Shown: positions 25,186 through 35,203, counted from the first letter of the stretch. The stretch is 64,000 nt of DNA from Isoptericola halotolerans (GCF_013149785.1 NZ_JABEZU010000005.1:298456-362455); one strand, 5' to 3'. Notes: generated by a model not told the origin, from the sequence alone. A program made the numbers and translations.

Positions 25186-28100
25186 GTGAGCTCGACGACG
25201 TCCGGCACCGGCAGACGCGAGACCCTGACCCGAAGGCTCCTTCGGGCAGGTTTCGCCGACCTCACGCGATCGGCCTCGCTGTGGGCCGACGACGACCTTC
25301 AGCGGCGCCTGCCGCCGGACGGCGGGGAGTCGTTGCTGCAGACCCTCGGCGCCACGGCCGACCCCGACCTCGCCCTGCTCCAGCTCGTCCGCCTCGCGGG
25401 CGCTCCCGGCGCCGGCGACCGCGTCGACCACCTGCTGTCCGCCGGGCCGGGCGGTCCCGAGGCCGCCACCCGCACGCGGCTGCTGGCCGTGCTGGGGGCG
25501 TCATCCGCCCTGGGCGACGAGATCGTGCGGCGACCCGGTCTCCTCGACTCCCTCGCAGGGGAGGAGTCGGACATCGGCACCGACCCGGCTGCCGTCCGTG
25601 CCGAGCTGCTGCGGGCCGTCGGAGCCGACCCGGCGGCTGACGACCCCGTGGCCGCAGCAGACCCCGCCCCGGGCACGGACGAGACCCCGGCGTGGGCCGA
25701 CGTCGCCGCCCGCACCTCCACCGACGCGCTGCGGCGGGCCTACCGCGCGCGCCTGCTACGGATCGCCGCCACGGACCTGACCGCCACCGACCCGCTCGTG
25801 CTGCTGCCCGCCGTCGCCGCCGCGCTGGCCGACCTCGCCTCCGCCGCGCTGGAGGCGGCCCTCGCCGTCGCGCGGTGCCACCAGCCGGACCACGGCGCCG
25901 GCGTGCGCCTCGCGGTGATCGGCATGGGCAAGACCGGCGGCCGCGAGCTCAACTACATCTCCGACGTCGACGTCGTCTACGTCTGCGAACCCGCCCGCAC
26001 GGCGGACGGCACCGCGGTGATGGAGGAGTCGGCCGCCATGCGCGTCGGTGCGCAGCTCGCCGCCCGCTTGCAGAAGGTGTGCGGCGGCACCTCGGCCGAG
26101 CCGGCGCTGTGGGAGGTCGACGCCGCGCTGCGACCCGAGGGCAAGCAGGGTCCGCTCGTCCGGTCGCTCGAGAGCCACGTCGCCTACTACGAGCGCTGGG
26201 CCCAGACGTGGGAGTTCCAGGCGCTGCTCAAGGCGAGGCACGTCGCCGGTGACGCGGAGCTCGGGGCCGCCTACCGGGAGGCCGTCGACCCCTTCGTGTG
26301 GGCGGCCGTGAACCGCGACCACTTCGTCGAGGACGCCCAGGCGATGCGTCGGCGCGTGGAGGAGCACGTCCCTGTCGCCGAGGCGGACCGCCAGATCAAG
26401 CTCGGCAAGGGCGGCCTGCGCGACGTCGAGTTCACCGTCCAGCTGCTCCAGCTCGTGCACGGACGCACCGCGGAGTCCATCCACGCCGCCAACACTCTCG
26501 CGGCGCTGGACGCCCTCGCCCACGCGGGGTTCGTGGGTCGCGAGCACGCCGCGCGGATGGGGGAGTGCTACCGCTTCCTGCGTTCGCTCGAGCACCGGGT
26601 CCAGCTCTTCCGGCTGCGCCGCACGCACCTGCTGCCCACCTCGGAGGAGGACCTGCGTCGTCTGGCCCGGTCCCTGGGTCTGCGAGGACAGGGTGCCGAC
26701 GACCTGATGCGTCTCTGGCGGGACACCCGCCGCGAGGTCAGAGCGTTGCACGAGGCCGTCTTCTACCGGCCGTTGCTGCCCGCCTGGGCACAGCTGTCCG
26801 ACGACGAGCTGTCGCTCGCGCCGGACGCCGCCAGGGCACGCTTCTCCGCCGTCGGCTATCGCGATCCCGACGGGGCGATGCGTCATGTCGTGGCCCTCAC
26901 CGAGGGGACCTCGCGACGGGCGGCGCTGCAGCGTCAGCTCCTGCCGGTGATGCTGGGTTGGTTCGCCGAGGGAGCGGACCCCGACGCAGGGCTCCTCGCC
27001 TTCCGCAAGCTCTCCGAGTCGCTGGGTGCCACGCCCTGGTATCTGCGCCTCCTGCGGGACTCCGGCAACGCCGCCTATCACCTCGCCCACCTGCTGGCGT
27101 CCTCCCGCTACCTCGCGGACGCCCTGGCGCGGTCACCGGAGTCGGTGCAGTGGCTCGCGGACACCTCGCGACTGGAGCCCCGCGGCCCCCAGCGCCTCGC
27201 CGCCGAGGCCGACGCCGTGCTCGCCCGGGTCGACGACCCCGGGCCGGCGGCGACGAAGCTGCGTGCCCTGCGGCGCCGGGAGCTGGCACGCACCGGCGCC
27301 GGCGAGGTGCTCGGTGTGCTCGACCCGGTCCAGGCGCAGGCCGCGATCTCCGACGCCGCCGACATGGTCCTGCTCGGTGGGCTGCGGGTCGCGGAGTACG
27401 CCGCGCGGTCGGAGCTGGGTCTCGGGACCGACGCTGCTGCGAACCCGACCCGGATGCTCGTGGTGGCCATGGGGCGCATCGGCGGTCGGGAGATGGGCTA
27501 CGGCTCGGACGCCGACGTGATGTTCGTGCACGACCCGGTGCCCGGCGCCGACGCCGCGCTGGCGAAGGACTTCGCCGTGCGCACGGCGCGCACCCTGCAG
27601 AAGATGCTCTCCGCCGTCGGCACCGAACCGAACCTGCCCGTCGACGCGGACCTGCGGCCCGAGGGACGTCAGGGGGCGCTCGTGCGCACCTTCGACTCCT
27701 ACGTGGAGTACTACGCGCGGTGGATCGACGTGTGGGAGCAGCAAGCCCTGCTGCGGGCGCGGCCGCTCGCCGGAGCCCTCGGGGGGGACGCCGAGCTGGC
27801 CGGACGCTTCACGGACCTGGTCGACCGGTACCGCTACCCCTCCGGTGGGCTGCCGGATCCCGCGCTGCGCGAGGTGCGACGCATCAAGGCCCGTGTCGAG
27901 GCCGAGCGGCTGCCGCGCGGCGCCGACCCGACCCGGCACCTGAAGCTCGGTCGCGGCGGGGTCTCGGACGTCGAGTGGGCCGCCCAGCTCCTGCAGCTCC
28001 AGCACGCGCACGAGGTCCCCGGCCTGCGGGTGACCGAGACGGTGGCGGCGCTCGACGCCGCGGAGTCCGCGGGTCTGCTCGACGCGTTGGACGCGGAGTG

Positions 28101-28332
28101 GCTGCGTGAGGCGTGGGTGCTGGCCTCGCGTCTGCGCTCCGCGCTCGTGCTGTGGTCCGGCAAGGTCGGCGGCCCCCGGGGCGACGTGCTGCCCGCCGAC
28201 GCCTGGGCGCTGTCGGGGCTGGCCAACCTGCTCGGCGACGTCGAGAGCGGCGGTGAGCTGGAGGAGCTCTACCTGCGGACGTCTCGGCGGGCTCGGACGG
28301 TCATGGAGCGCGTCGTCTACGGCGAGGACTGA
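25186..28332 (+). CDS. glnE: Bifunctional glutamine synthetase adenylyltransferase/adenylyl-removing enzyme
   Basis: A 1048-residue enzyme that adds and removes AMP on the regulatory tyrosine of glutamine synthetase. Its two nucleotidyltransferase domains are visible: GRELNYISDVDVVYVCE near residue 250 (removase) and GREMGYGSDADVMFVHD near 767 (transferase). Both keep the paired aspartates, and each is followed by a helical domain with KLGRGG/KLGKGGLRDVE. The GTG at 25186 matches the family length. The natural substrate is GlnA1 at 33779-35203, not the neighbouring GlnA2. Confidence 0.95.
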   Translation: MSSTTSGTGRRETLTRRLLRAGFADLTRSASLWADDDLQRRLPPDGGESLLQTLGATADPDLALLQLVRLAGAPGAGDRVDHLLSAGPGGPEAATRTRLLAVLGASSALGDEIVRRPGLLDSLAGEESDIGTDPAAVRAELLRAVGADPAADDPVAAADPAPGTDETPAWADVAARTSTDALRRAYRARLLRIAATDLTATDPLVLLPAVAAALADLASAALEAALAVARCHQPDHGAGVRLAVIGMGKTGGRELNYISDVDVVYVCEPARTADGTAVMEESAAMRVGAQLAARLQKVCGGTSAEPALWEVDAALRPEGKQGPLVRSLESHVAYYERWAQTWEFQALLKARHVAGDAELGAAYREAVDPFVWAAVNRDHFVEDAQAMRRRVEEHVPVAEADRQIKLGKGGLRDVEFTVQLLQLVHGRTAESIHAANTLAALDALAHAGFVGREHAARMGECYRFLRSLEHRVQLFRLRRTHLLPTSEEDLRRLARSLGLRGQGADDLMRLWRDTRREVRALHEAVFYRPLLPAWAQLSDDELSLAPDAARARFSAVGYRDPDGAMRHVVALTEGTSRRAALQRQLLPVMLGWFAEGADPDAGLLAFRKLSESLGATPWYLRLLRDSGNAAYHLAHLLASSRYLADALARSPESVQWLADTSRLEPRGPQRLAAEADAVLARVDDPGPAATKLRALRRRELARTGAGEVLGVLDPVQAQAAISDAADMVLLGGLRVAEYAARSELGLGTDAAANPTRMLVVAMGRIGGREMGYGSDADVMFVHDPVPGADAALAKDFAVRTARTLQKMLSAVGTEPNLPVDADLRPEGRQGALVRTFDSYVEYYARWIDVWEQQALLRARPLAGALGGDAELAGRFTDLVDRYRYPSGGLPDPALREVRRIKARVEAERLPRGADPTRHLKLGRGGVSDVEWAAQLLQLQHAHEVPGLRVTETVAALDAAESAGLLDALDAEWLREAWVLASRLRSALVLWSGKVGGPRGDVLPADAWALSGLANLLGDVESGGELEELYLRTSRRARTVMERVVYGED

Positions 28333-28338
28333 GAGCGT

Positions 28339-29052
28339 TCAGTCCTCCGTGGCCAGGGTCAGGGCGGCCAGCCGGTTCCCGGCGTACCAGGTCCCGACCA
28401 CGAGCACGGCCACGATCAGTCCGCAGGCCAGGCCCAGCCCGACGTCGGCCGCGACCACCCCGGCCGGGGCGATCGCGTCGGTGATCGACAGCGCCCACTG
28501 CTGGATGCTGAGGTTGCGCGCACCGGGGACGAAGCTGCCCACCAGGCTCTCCCAGATCAGGGCGTAGACGAGCCCGATGATGACGGCGTGCCGGGTGAGG
28601 AGCGTCAGGAGCAGGAACAGCACGGCGTAGACGGCCCCGGCAGCCAGCGCTCCGACCCCGAACGCCAGGACCGTCTGCGCCCCGGTGCCCAGGATCACGG
28701 CCGCGAGCACCGTGGGAAGCACGGCCAGGGCGACCACGGCGCCGACCGCCACCACGAGCTTGCTCTGCACGATCGTGTGCCTCGACACCGGCTTGGCCAG
28801 CAGGTGCACGACCGAGCCGTCGTCGATCTCGGGGGCGATCGCCCCGGTGCCGACGATCAGCCCGAACAGCGGCAGGAACGTCGAGAAGACGATCGTGCGC
28901 AGGACCGTCGCGCCGTCGGCGGGTGACCCGGGAGCGAGCAGACGCGTCGCGACGGCGATCACGAGGATGAGGGCGGCCAGGGCGCCGAGGAGCCAGAGGC
29001 GTCGCCCGCCGAGCATCCCCTGGGCGGTCAGTCGGATGATGGTGCGGTTCAC
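28339..29052 (-). CDS. ABC-2 type transporter permease
   Basis: A 237-residue membrane protein with about six hydrophobic segments and the ABC-2 exporter layout. After a short cytosolic N terminus come GRRLWLLGALAALILVIA, a conserved EIDDGSVVHLLAKPVSRHTIV loop (the IDDGSV/LxKPVSR pattern of NosY-like permeases), and four further helices. It is the last gene of a four-gene operon of two ATPase/permease pairs. It converges with glnE, six bases from its stop. The exported substrate is unknown. Confidence 0.85.
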   Translation of the reverse strand: MNRTIIRLTAQGMLGGRRLWLLGALAALILVIAVATRLLAPGSPADGATVLRTIVFSTFLPLFGLIVGTGAIAPEIDDGSVVHLLAKPVSRHTIVQSKLVVAVGAVVALAVLPTVLAAVILGTGAQTVLAFGVGALAAGAVYAVLFLLLTLLTRHAVIIGLVYALIWESLVGSFVPGARNLSIQQWALSITDAIAPAGVVAADVGLGLACGLIVAVLVVGTWYAGNRLAALTLATED

Positions 29053-29065
29053 GGTGGCTTGGCTC

Positions 29066-29977
29066 CTAGTTCTCGACGAGGTAGGAGAAGACGCTCTCCA
29101 ACGACTCGTCGGCCGGCGAGACCTCGAACAGGCGGACGTCCGCGTCGCGGGCGACCCGGGGGAGCAGCTCGGCGAAACGGAGGAACTCCCGGGCCTGGAC
29201 GCGCAGCACGCCGTCCTCCAGGCTGACGCCGGCCGTGGACGGGTCGGCCACCAGGGCCGAGGCGAGCACCCGGTCGTCGCTCGAGACGACGGTGTACTGG
29301 TGGGGTCGGTCGGTCATCAGGCGCCGGATCTCGCGGTAGTCGCCCGACGCCGCGTACCGGCCGGCGACGACCACCTCGATCTGGTGGGCGAGCTGCTCGA
29401 CCTCCTCGAGGATGTGGGAGCTGAACAGCACCGTGCGGCCCTCGGCCCCCATGCGGCGCAGCAGCTCGATCAGGTGCAGGCGCTGGCGCGGGTCCATCCC
29501 GTTGAACGGCTCGTCCAGGAGCAGCACGGTCGGGTCGTGCACCAGGGCGGAGGCCATCTTGACGCGCTGCTTCATGCCCTTGGAGTACTCGCCGACCTTG
29601 CGGTCCTGGGCGTCCTGCATCGCGACGGTCTCCAGCGCGCGTCGCGCTGCCGCCCCCGGGTCGTCGAGACCGTGCAGCTCGGCGCTCGCGACGACGAGCT
29701 GGCGCCCGGTGAGGTAGTCGTACGTGGCCTCGCGCTCCGTGACGATGCCGAGGACCCGGTAGGCCTCCGGGTTCTTCCAGGTGGCCGTCCCGTCGAGCGT
29801 CACGGTCCCGGCGGACGGAGGTAGGAACCCGGCGAGCATGTTGATCAGGGTCGACTTCCCGGCGCCGTTGGGCCCCAGGAGCCCGGTGATGCCGGGGCCG
29901 ATCGACATCGAGACGTCGTTGACCGCCACGACGTTGCCGAACCAGCGGGAGCACTCTTCGATCCGCAGGGTGGCCAT
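29066..29977 (-). CDS. ABC transporter ATP-binding protein (exporter type)
   Basis: A 303-residue ATPase. Walker A is GPNGAGKSTLINMLAG near residue 39, a Q-loop region follows, the signature is variant EYSKGMKQRVKMASALVHDP near 130, and Walker B is VLLLDEPFNGMDP. The C-terminal 90 residues form the extra domain seen in drug or lantibiotic exporter ATPases. ATG 29977 shares a base with the upstream permease stop (TGATG). It pairs with one of the two permeases of this operon. Confidence 0.9.
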   Translation of the reverse strand: MATLRIEECSRWFGNVVAVNDVSMSIGPGITGLLGPNGAGKSTLINMLAGFLPPSAGTVTLDGTATWKNPEAYRVLGIVTEREATYDYLTGRQLVVASAELHGLDDPGAAARRALETVAMQDAQDRKVGEYSKGMKQRVKMASALVHDPTVLLLDEPFNGMDPRQRLHLIELLRRMGAEGRTVLFSSHILEEVEQLAHQIEVVVAGRYAASGDYREIRRLMTDRPHQYTVVSSDDRVLASALVADPSTAGVSLEDGVLRVQAREFLRFAELLPRVARDADVRLFEVSPADESLESVFSYLVEN

Positions 29978-30882
29978 CAGACCTTCACCTTCCGGTAGCG
30001 ACGGTTCAGGACCACGTAGCCGAGGGCCACGACGGCCAGCGAGGTCAGCAGGAACGCCGCGCCGGCGAGGTCGTTCGGCGGCCCCGCCGGCGTCGACGTG
30101 GTGACACCGAAGGCCCAGACCTGGACCCCGTCGACCAGCGTCATGGGTGAGAAGAGCCCGACCCACCCGGCGGTGGTGGGGTCGTCCGCGTCGAAGGCGA
30201 TCACGCCCTGCATGCTGCTGACGATCGAGTAGCTCAGGACGAGCACGGTGACGATCGCGGCGATCCCGAAGCCTCGCCGGGACGTGAGCGACGCGATGAC
30301 CAGCGACACGCTCGACAGGACGGCGGCGTACAGCAGCGCTCCCAGCAGCGCCTGGGCGACGTCCGCCGTCTCGCTCGCGGCGTCGAACCCGGCCGCGAGC
30401 GAACCGAGGTACATCACCAGCAGGGGAGCGGCGAGCAGGAGGAAGACGGCGGTGGTCAGGGCGGTGAGCTTGGCGCGCACGTAGTCGGCCCGCGCGAGCG
30501 GCCGCGCGAGGTACAGCGGCAGCGAGTGGAACCGCAGGTCGAGGGAGACGGACTGCGGGGCCGCGACCGCGACGAAGATCGCCAGCGCCGCCTGCAGGAT
30601 CATCGCGTAACGGGTGTAGGGGACCACCGGACCGGAGAGCTGGCCCATCTGCTCGCCGACGACGGCGACGACGGCGAGCACGACGGCGGGCAGCAGCATG
30701 ACCACGGCCATGCCCATCGGGATCACCTTGGACCGTGCGGCGCGGCCCAGCCCGAACGCACCCCGCAGGCCGTGGGTGTAGAGGGCCAGGGTGATCGCGC
30801 GTCGCGAGAGACGTTCGCCGTCGTAGCCCCGGTAGCCGATGTTGTGGATGACGCCTGCGGGCGCGCTGTCAGGAGATGACAC
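29977..30882 (-). CDS. ABC-2 type transporter permease
   Basis: A 301-residue membrane protein with a conserved N terminus HNIGYRGYDGERLSRRAI, typical of a family of actinobacterial ABC permeases, followed by six or seven hydrophobic segments. The loop LPLYLARPLARADYVRAK matches the ABC-2 pattern. The GTG start overlaps the upstream ATPase gene by 14 bases, so the four genes are translated as a unit. Confidence 0.87.
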   Translation of the reverse strand: MSSPDSAPAGVIHNIGYRGYDGERLSRRAITLALYTHGLRGAFGLGRAARSKVIPMGMAVVMLLPAVVLAVVAVVGEQMGQLSGPVVPYTRYAMILQAALAIFVAVAAPQSVSLDLRFHSLPLYLARPLARADYVRAKLTALTTAVFLLLAAPLLVMYLGSLAAGFDAASETADVAQALLGALLYAAVLSSVSLVIASLTSRRGFGIAAIVTVLVLSYSIVSSMQGVIAFDADDPTTAGWVGLFSPMTLVDGVQVWAFGVTTSTPAGPPNDLAGAAFLLTSLAVVALGYVVLNRRYRKVKV

Positions 30883-31783
30883 GGGTGGCCTCCTCGTCGA
30901 ACACCTCGGCGATGTGGTGGCGGCGCGGTGCGAGGCGCACCAGCCCGAGCTCCTGGTCCGCGACGACGTCTCGGACCTTGTCGTACGTCTCGTCGTCCTC
31001 GAGGGCGACCAGCAGCAGCAGGCCGTCCCGGACCACCTCGAGCCCGGCGTCCGCCAGCGCCACGAGGGCGTCGTCAGGGTCGGCGAGGACCTCCAGGGCG
31101 AGCCGGTCGCTGGACCGCGTGAAGTCGGCCACCGTCGACGAGCGCAGGAGGGTGCCGCCGTCGATGATCACCACGCCGTCGCAGATGCGCTCCAGCTCGC
31201 CCAGCAGGTGGGACGTGACGAGCACGGAGATGCCGAAGTCGGTGTGGATGCGCCGCACCAGCGACAGCATCTCGTCGCGTCCGGCCGGGTCGAGGCCGTT
31301 GGTCGGCTCGTCGAGGAAGACCACGTCAGGGTCGTGCACCAGCGCCTGTGCGAGCTTGACCCGCTGCTTCATGCCGGTGGAGTAGCCGCCGATCGGCCGG
31401 TAGCGCTCCTCGTAGAGCCCGACGTGGCGCAGGGTGTCGGCGGCGCGCTCGCGGGCCGCCGACGTCGGCAGCCCGGACATGCGCGCCAGGTGGACGACCA
31501 GCTCGGTCGCCGACATGTCGCCCGGCAGGCAGTCGTGCTCGGGCATGTACCCGACCCGGCTGCGCAGGGCGAGCCCGTCGGACACGATGTCGTGCCCCAG
31601 GACGGTCGCGGTACCCGACGTCGCCTCGGTCAGTCCCAGCAGGATCTTGAGCAGGGTCGACTTGCCCGCGCCGTTGGCACCGACCAGTCCCGTCACGCCG
31701 TCGCCGATGTCGATGGTCAGCGCGTCGAGCGCGGTGACCCGGGGGTACCTCTTGGTGAGTCGTTCCGTGGAGATGACTGGCAC
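30869..31783 (-). CDS. ABC transporter ATP-binding protein (exporter type)
   Basis: A 304-residue ATPase with Walker A GANGAGKSTLLKILLG, signature YSTGMKQRVKLAQALVHDP, Walker B VVFLDEPTNGLDP and a switch histidine in VTSHLLGELE. It is a paralogue of the ATPase two genes downstream (same YSxGMKQRVK signature). GTG 31783 is preferred; GTG three codons upstream (31792) is possible. It leads the operon ATPase-permease-ATPase-permease, which may form one heteromeric exporter or two. Confidence 0.9.
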   Translation of the reverse strand: MPVISTERLTKRYPRVTALDALTIDIGDGVTGLVGANGAGKSTLLKILLGLTEATSGTATVLGHDIVSDGLALRSRVGYMPEHDCLPGDMSATELVVHLARMSGLPTSAARERAADTLRHVGLYEERYRPIGGYSTGMKQRVKLAQALVHDPDVVFLDEPTNGLDPAGRDEMLSLVRRIHTDFGISVLVTSHLLGELERICDGVVIIDGGTLLRSSTVADFTRSSDRLALEVLADPDDALVALADAGLEVVRDGLLLLVALEDDETYDKVRDVVADQELGLVRLAPRRHHIAEVFDEEATRVIS

Positions 31784-31846
31784 GCGCCTCACGCTAGCGA
31801 CGGGGACCCGCCGCGGATAGGCCTTCGGGCGTGGACCAGGGAGCTT

Positions 31847-32626
31847 TCAGGGTGAACCCTGACGAGGACGGACCGAAGGGATGACAGCGGGACCGTCCGG
31901 ACGGATGACCGGCGGCAGCGCGATCCACCCCTCGGTACGAGCCTCCTGGACGGCGTCGGGTGGCACGGGGTCGCAGCGGTCGAGCAGCACGAGGCCCGCC
32001 ACGAGCGCGCAGACGACGGCGTCGAGGACGTCGTCGTGCTCGCGGCAGACGTTCTCGTGGCCGCCGAGATCGAGCCAGGGGAGCGCCGTGGCGAGACCCT
32101 CGACGAGCTTGGCGCGGACGGCTTGAGCCTCCGTGGTCCTGCCCTTGTAGCTCCGGAACGGCAGCTGCCAGATCTTCAGTGCCGCGGCCGGGTAGGTCTC
32201 GACGACGGCTCCTGATCCTCCGGTCCGGTCGACGGCGGTCCCGGCCTCGACGAGTCGGGACAGCAGGGCCGCGCACCGCATGGCGGTGGACCCGATCCGC
32301 TCGGCGGAGACGCTGAGCGGCCTGACACCTGCCTTCCGGACGACGTGCCGGTCGGTCGCCCGCAGCAGGAGGGGGGCGCGGGTGGGCGGCACGTCGAGGT
32401 CGAGGCCGCCGTCGCGGTGCGCGACGACGTAGTCGACGAACGCCGTCGGCCAGCCCAGCGGGCAGTCGATGCCGGTCCTGTCCGCGTGATCGATCAGCTC
32501 CACGAGGGAGTCGTCGTCCGCACCGAGCGAGGCGCTCGCCAGACGGGCGCCGTGGGTGTACCACTCGATCGTCGCGACGCCGGTCTTGCGGGGGTCGGTC
32601 GAGAGGTCGATGCCGCCGGATCGCAT
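31847..32626 (-). CDS. DUF429 family protein (RNase H-like fold)
   Basis: A 259-residue protein of the DUF429 family, predicted to adopt an RNase H-like nuclease fold. Possible metal-binding acids lie in SGGIDLSTDPRKTGVATIEW (Asp after the first strand), in GIDCPLGWP near residue 60, and in REHDDVLDAVVCALVAG near 200. ETYPAA is also a family landmark. ATG 32626 is used because the first strand follows at once; the open frame extends upstream without similarity. The substrate and biological role are unknown. Confidence 0.8.
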   Translation of the reverse strand: MRSGGIDLSTDPRKTGVATIEWYTHGARLASASLGADDDSLVELIDHADRTGIDCPLGWPTAFVDYVVAHRDGGLDLDVPPTRAPLLLRATDRHVVRKAGVRPLSVSAERIGSTAMRCAALLSRLVEAGTAVDRTGGSGAVVETYPAAALKIWQLPFRSYKGRTTEAQAVRAKLVEGLATALPWLDLGGHENVCREHDDVLDAVVCALVAGLVLLDRCDPVPPDAVQEARTEGWIALPPVIRPDGPAVIPSVRPRQGSP

Positions 32627-32698
32627 CCTGCCGATCGTAGTACCGGGAGTGATGGGGCCGCAGGAGGGAGGCTCGCCGACGAAGCGAGGCGCGGACAT

Positions 32699-32731
32699 CC
32701 TCACGGTGCCGACCGTGCCGGCACCGTGAGG
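32699..32731 (-). terminator. Hairpin terminator after the AraC-type gene
   Basis: Perfect 12-bp arms CCTCACGGTGCC and GGCACCGTGAGG enclose a nine-base loop, 21 bases beyond the stop of the regulator gene. It separates that gene from the DUF429 gene on the same strand. Confidence 0.7.
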
Positions 32732-32751
32732 ACCTCCATGCTGCTCGTCGG

Positions 32752-33621
32752 TCAGGCGCGTTCCACGGGCATCCAGATCTCGCACGTGGCGCTCGTGAAG
32801 TCCTCGTCGTGCTCCAGGACCGCCACGATCGACGGGCCGGGGCGCAGCCGCCACGGGTTCGACGGGAACCACTCCGACGCGGTGGCCGCGTAGGCCTCCT
32901 GCAGCGCCCGCGGGTGCGGTCCCTGGGTCGTGAACACCGCCCAGCTCCCGGCGGCCACGAAGAGGACGTCCAGGTCCTGCGGCACCGGCGTGCCGGCGGT
33001 CACCGCCACGCCGTGCAGGTAGGTCAGCTCGGTGCCCTCCGGGCTGTCCTGCTCCAGCTCGTCGCTGATCTGCAGGATGCCGGCGGGGGAGGTGTTGCCC
33101 GACTCCTTGAGCCGCAGGTGCTCCTCCGTCGGGATCGCGGCGATGTGCTCCTGGATGTGAGGGTTGATGCCCTCGTGGACGAGCGGCACCCGGGCGGCGT
33201 GGCCGACGAGGCGCAGGTCGGGTCGTTCGATGAGTCGGACGTGCATGGGCGTGTTCCCTTCGACGGTCAGGCGGAACCTGAGCTGCTGTTGACCGCGGAA
33301 GGGACCCCCGGCGCGGCGTGCGTCGCTGAGACCGAGGCCGTGGACGGCACGGAACGCGCGGCCGAACGCCTCGGTCGAGCCATAGCCGTACCTGACCGCG
33401 AGCGTCAGCAGATCGTCGGCCGACTCCGCCACGTCGGCGGCGGCGAGCATCATCCGACGACGGCGGACGTACTCCGAGACGGGCATGCCCGCCAGCGACG
33501 AGAACATCCGACGCAGGTGGTGCTCCGTGGTGCCGTGCTCGGCTGCCACTCTGGCGACGTCCACCTGCTCGGCCGCCGCCTCCTCGACGGCGTCCACCAG
33601 GTGGTTCAGCGCTGCGAACAT
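32752..33621 (-). CDS. AraC family regulator with GyrI-like effector domain
   Basis: A 289-residue regulator. The N-terminal AraC DNA-binding domain has two helix-turn-helices: DVARVAAEHGTTEHHLRRMFS near residue 22, and LLTLAVRYGYGSTEAFGRAFRAVHG near 71. From about residue 127 a GyrI-like/effector-binding domain follows (VRLIERPDLRLVGHAARVPL; ending FTSATCEIWMPVE), as in Rob/SoxS-related multidrug sensors. A strong AAGGAGG site precedes the ATG. The target may be the downstream exporter genes, but that is only positional inference. Confidence 0.9.
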   Translation of the reverse strand: MFAALNHLVDAVEEAAAEQVDVARVAAEHGTTEHHLRRMFSSLAGMPVSEYVRRRRMMLAAADVAESADDLLTLAVRYGYGSTEAFGRAFRAVHGLGLSDARRAGGPFRGQQQLRFRLTVEGNTPMHVRLIERPDLRLVGHAARVPLVHEGINPHIQEHIAAIPTEEHLRLKESGNTSPAGILQISDELEQDSPEGTELTYLHGVAVTAGTPVPQDLDVLFVAAGSWAVFTTQGPHPRALQEAYAATASEWFPSNPWRLRPGPSIVAVLEHDEDFTSATCEIWMPVERA

Positions 33622-33710
33622 CGCGAGCCTCCTTCCAGGGACAAGCCTCCAGGAGCCGGAGGCGTCCGCGCCCGACCGTCGCGGACCGGCTCGATCATCG
33701 CAGGAACGAC

Positions 33711-33738
33711 GAAGGCCCCGGCGGGTGCCGGGGCCTTC
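33711..33738 (-). terminator. Terminator of glnA1
   Basis: A perfect 12-bp stem GAAGGCCCCGGC/GCCGGGGCCTTC with a four-base loop, about 40 bases past the glnA1 stop. It is followed on the minus strand by a weak T-containing stretch. It isolates glnA1 from the AraC-type gene. Confidence 0.85.
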
Positions 33739-33778
33739 GTGGTGACGCGACAGCGTCGGGTCCTGCTCCTACGACCGA

Positions 33779-35203
33779 TCAGATGTCGTAGTAGAGCTCG
33801 AACTCGTGGGGGTGCGGGCGCAGACGGATCGGGTCGATCTCGTTGGTGCGCTTGTAGTCGATCCAGGTGGCGATGATGTCCTCGGAGAAGACGTCGCCCT
33901 GGGTGAGGAACTCGTGGTCGGCCTCGAGGTTGTCGAGGGCCTCACCGAGGGAGGCAGGGACCTGGGCGATCTCCGCGTGCTCCTCGGGCGGGAGCTCGTA
34001 CAGGTCCTTGTCGACCGGCGCCGGGGGCTCGATGCGGTTCTTGATGCCGTCGATGCCCGCGAGGAGCTGGGCGGCGAACGCCAGATACGGGTTGGCCGAG
34101 GGGTCCGGCACGCGGAACTCGACGCGCTTGGCCTTCGGCGAGTTGCCCGTGACCGGGATACGGATGCACGCGGAGCGGTTGCGCGCCGAGTAGACCAGGT
34201 TGACCGGGGCCTCGTAGCCGGGCACCAGACGGTGGTACGAGTTGGCCGACGGGTTGGTGAACGCCAGCAGCGACGGCGCGTGCTTGAGCAGGCCGCCGAT
34301 GTACCAGCGGGCCATGTCGGACAGGCCGCCGTAGCCCTTCTCGTCGTAGAACAGCGGCTCGCCGTCCAGCCACAGGGACTGGTGGGAGTGCATGCCCGAG
34401 CCGTTGTCGCCGAAGATCGGCTTCGGCATGAAGGTCACGGACTTGCCGGCCTGCCAGGCGACGTTCTTGACGACGTACTTGAACTTCATCAGGTCGTCGG
34501 CGGAGTGCAGCAGGGTGTTGAACTTGTAGTTGATCTCCTGCTGGCCGGCGGTGCCCACCTCGTGGTGCGCGCGCTCGACGTCGAGACCGACCTGGGCCAG
34601 CGCGGCGCAGATCTCGTCCCGCAGGTCCGCGAACTGGTCGTTCGGGGAGACGGGGAAGTAGCCGCCCTTGTACCGGGTCTTGTACCCGAGGTTGCCGCCC
34701 TCCTCCTCGCGCCCGGTGTTCCAGGCCGCCTCGACGGAGTCGATCTGGTAGAAGCTCGAGTTCGCCGACGTCGCGAAGCGGACGTCGTCGAAGATGTAGA
34801 ACTCGGCCTCGGGGGCGAAGAACGCGGTGTCCGCGATGCCGGTGGAGCGCAGGTACGCCTCGGCCTTGGCGGCGATCGTGCGCGGGTCGCGACCGTAGGG
34901 CTCGTCCGTGAACGGGTCCACGATCGAGAAGTTCATGATGAGCGTCTTGCGCTTGCGGAACGGGTCGAGGTACGCCGTCGTGACGTCCGGGACCAGCTTC
35001 ATGTCCGACTCGTGGATCGCCTGGAAGCCTCGGATCGAGGAGCCGTCGAACATCAGGCCCTCGGTGAAGGAGTCCTCGTCGAACTGCCCGACGGGGATGT
35101 TGAAGTGCTGCATCACGCCCGGCAGGTCGATGAACCGGACGTCGATGAACTCCACCCCCTCGTTGCGGGTGAAGGCGATTGCCTCCTCGGCATTGGTGAA
35201 CAT
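33779..35203 (-). CDS. glnA: Glutamine synthetase, type I
   Basis: A 474-residue ammonia-assimilating enzyme (glutamate + NH3 + ATP to glutamine), dodecameric and cytosolic. Key blocks are [71 protein letters not shown] and [13 protein letters not shown]. The adenylylation site is Tyr402 in [11 protein letters not shown], the target of GlnE. ATG 35203 follows AAGGAGAG. A GlnR-type site array lies 63-100 bases upstream, which fits nitrogen control at both transcription and protein level. A hairpin terminator follows. Confidence 0.97.
   Translation of the reverse strand: MFTNAEEAIAFTRNEGVEFIDVRFIDLPGVMQHFNIPVGQFDEDSFTEGLMFDGSSIRGFQAIHESDMKLVPDVTTAYLDPFRKRKTLIMNFSIVDPFTDEPYGRDPRTIAAKAEAYLRSTGIADTAFFAPEAEFYIFDDVRFATSANSSFYQIDSVEAAWNTGREEEGGNLGYKTRYKGGYFPVSPNDQFADLRDEICAALAQVGLDVERAHHEVGTAGQQEINYKFNTLLHSADDLMKFKYVVKNVAWQAGKSVTFMPKPIFGDNGSGMHSHQSLWLDGEPLFYDEKGYGGLSDMARWYIGGLLKHAPSLLAFTNPSANSYHRLVPGYEAPVNLVYSARNRSACIRIPVTGNSPKAKRVEFRVPDPSANPYLAFAAQLLAGIDGIKNRIEPPAPVDKDLYELPPEEHAEIAQVPASLGEALDNLEADHEFLTQGDVFSEDIIATWIDYKRTNEIDPIRLRPHPHEFELYYDI

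Noticed and set aside
28339..31783. The double ABC module considered as a biosynthetic-cluster or bacteriocin immunity island
   Set aside because: No synthetase, precursor peptide or modifying enzyme is adjacent, so only a generic exporter can be supported.
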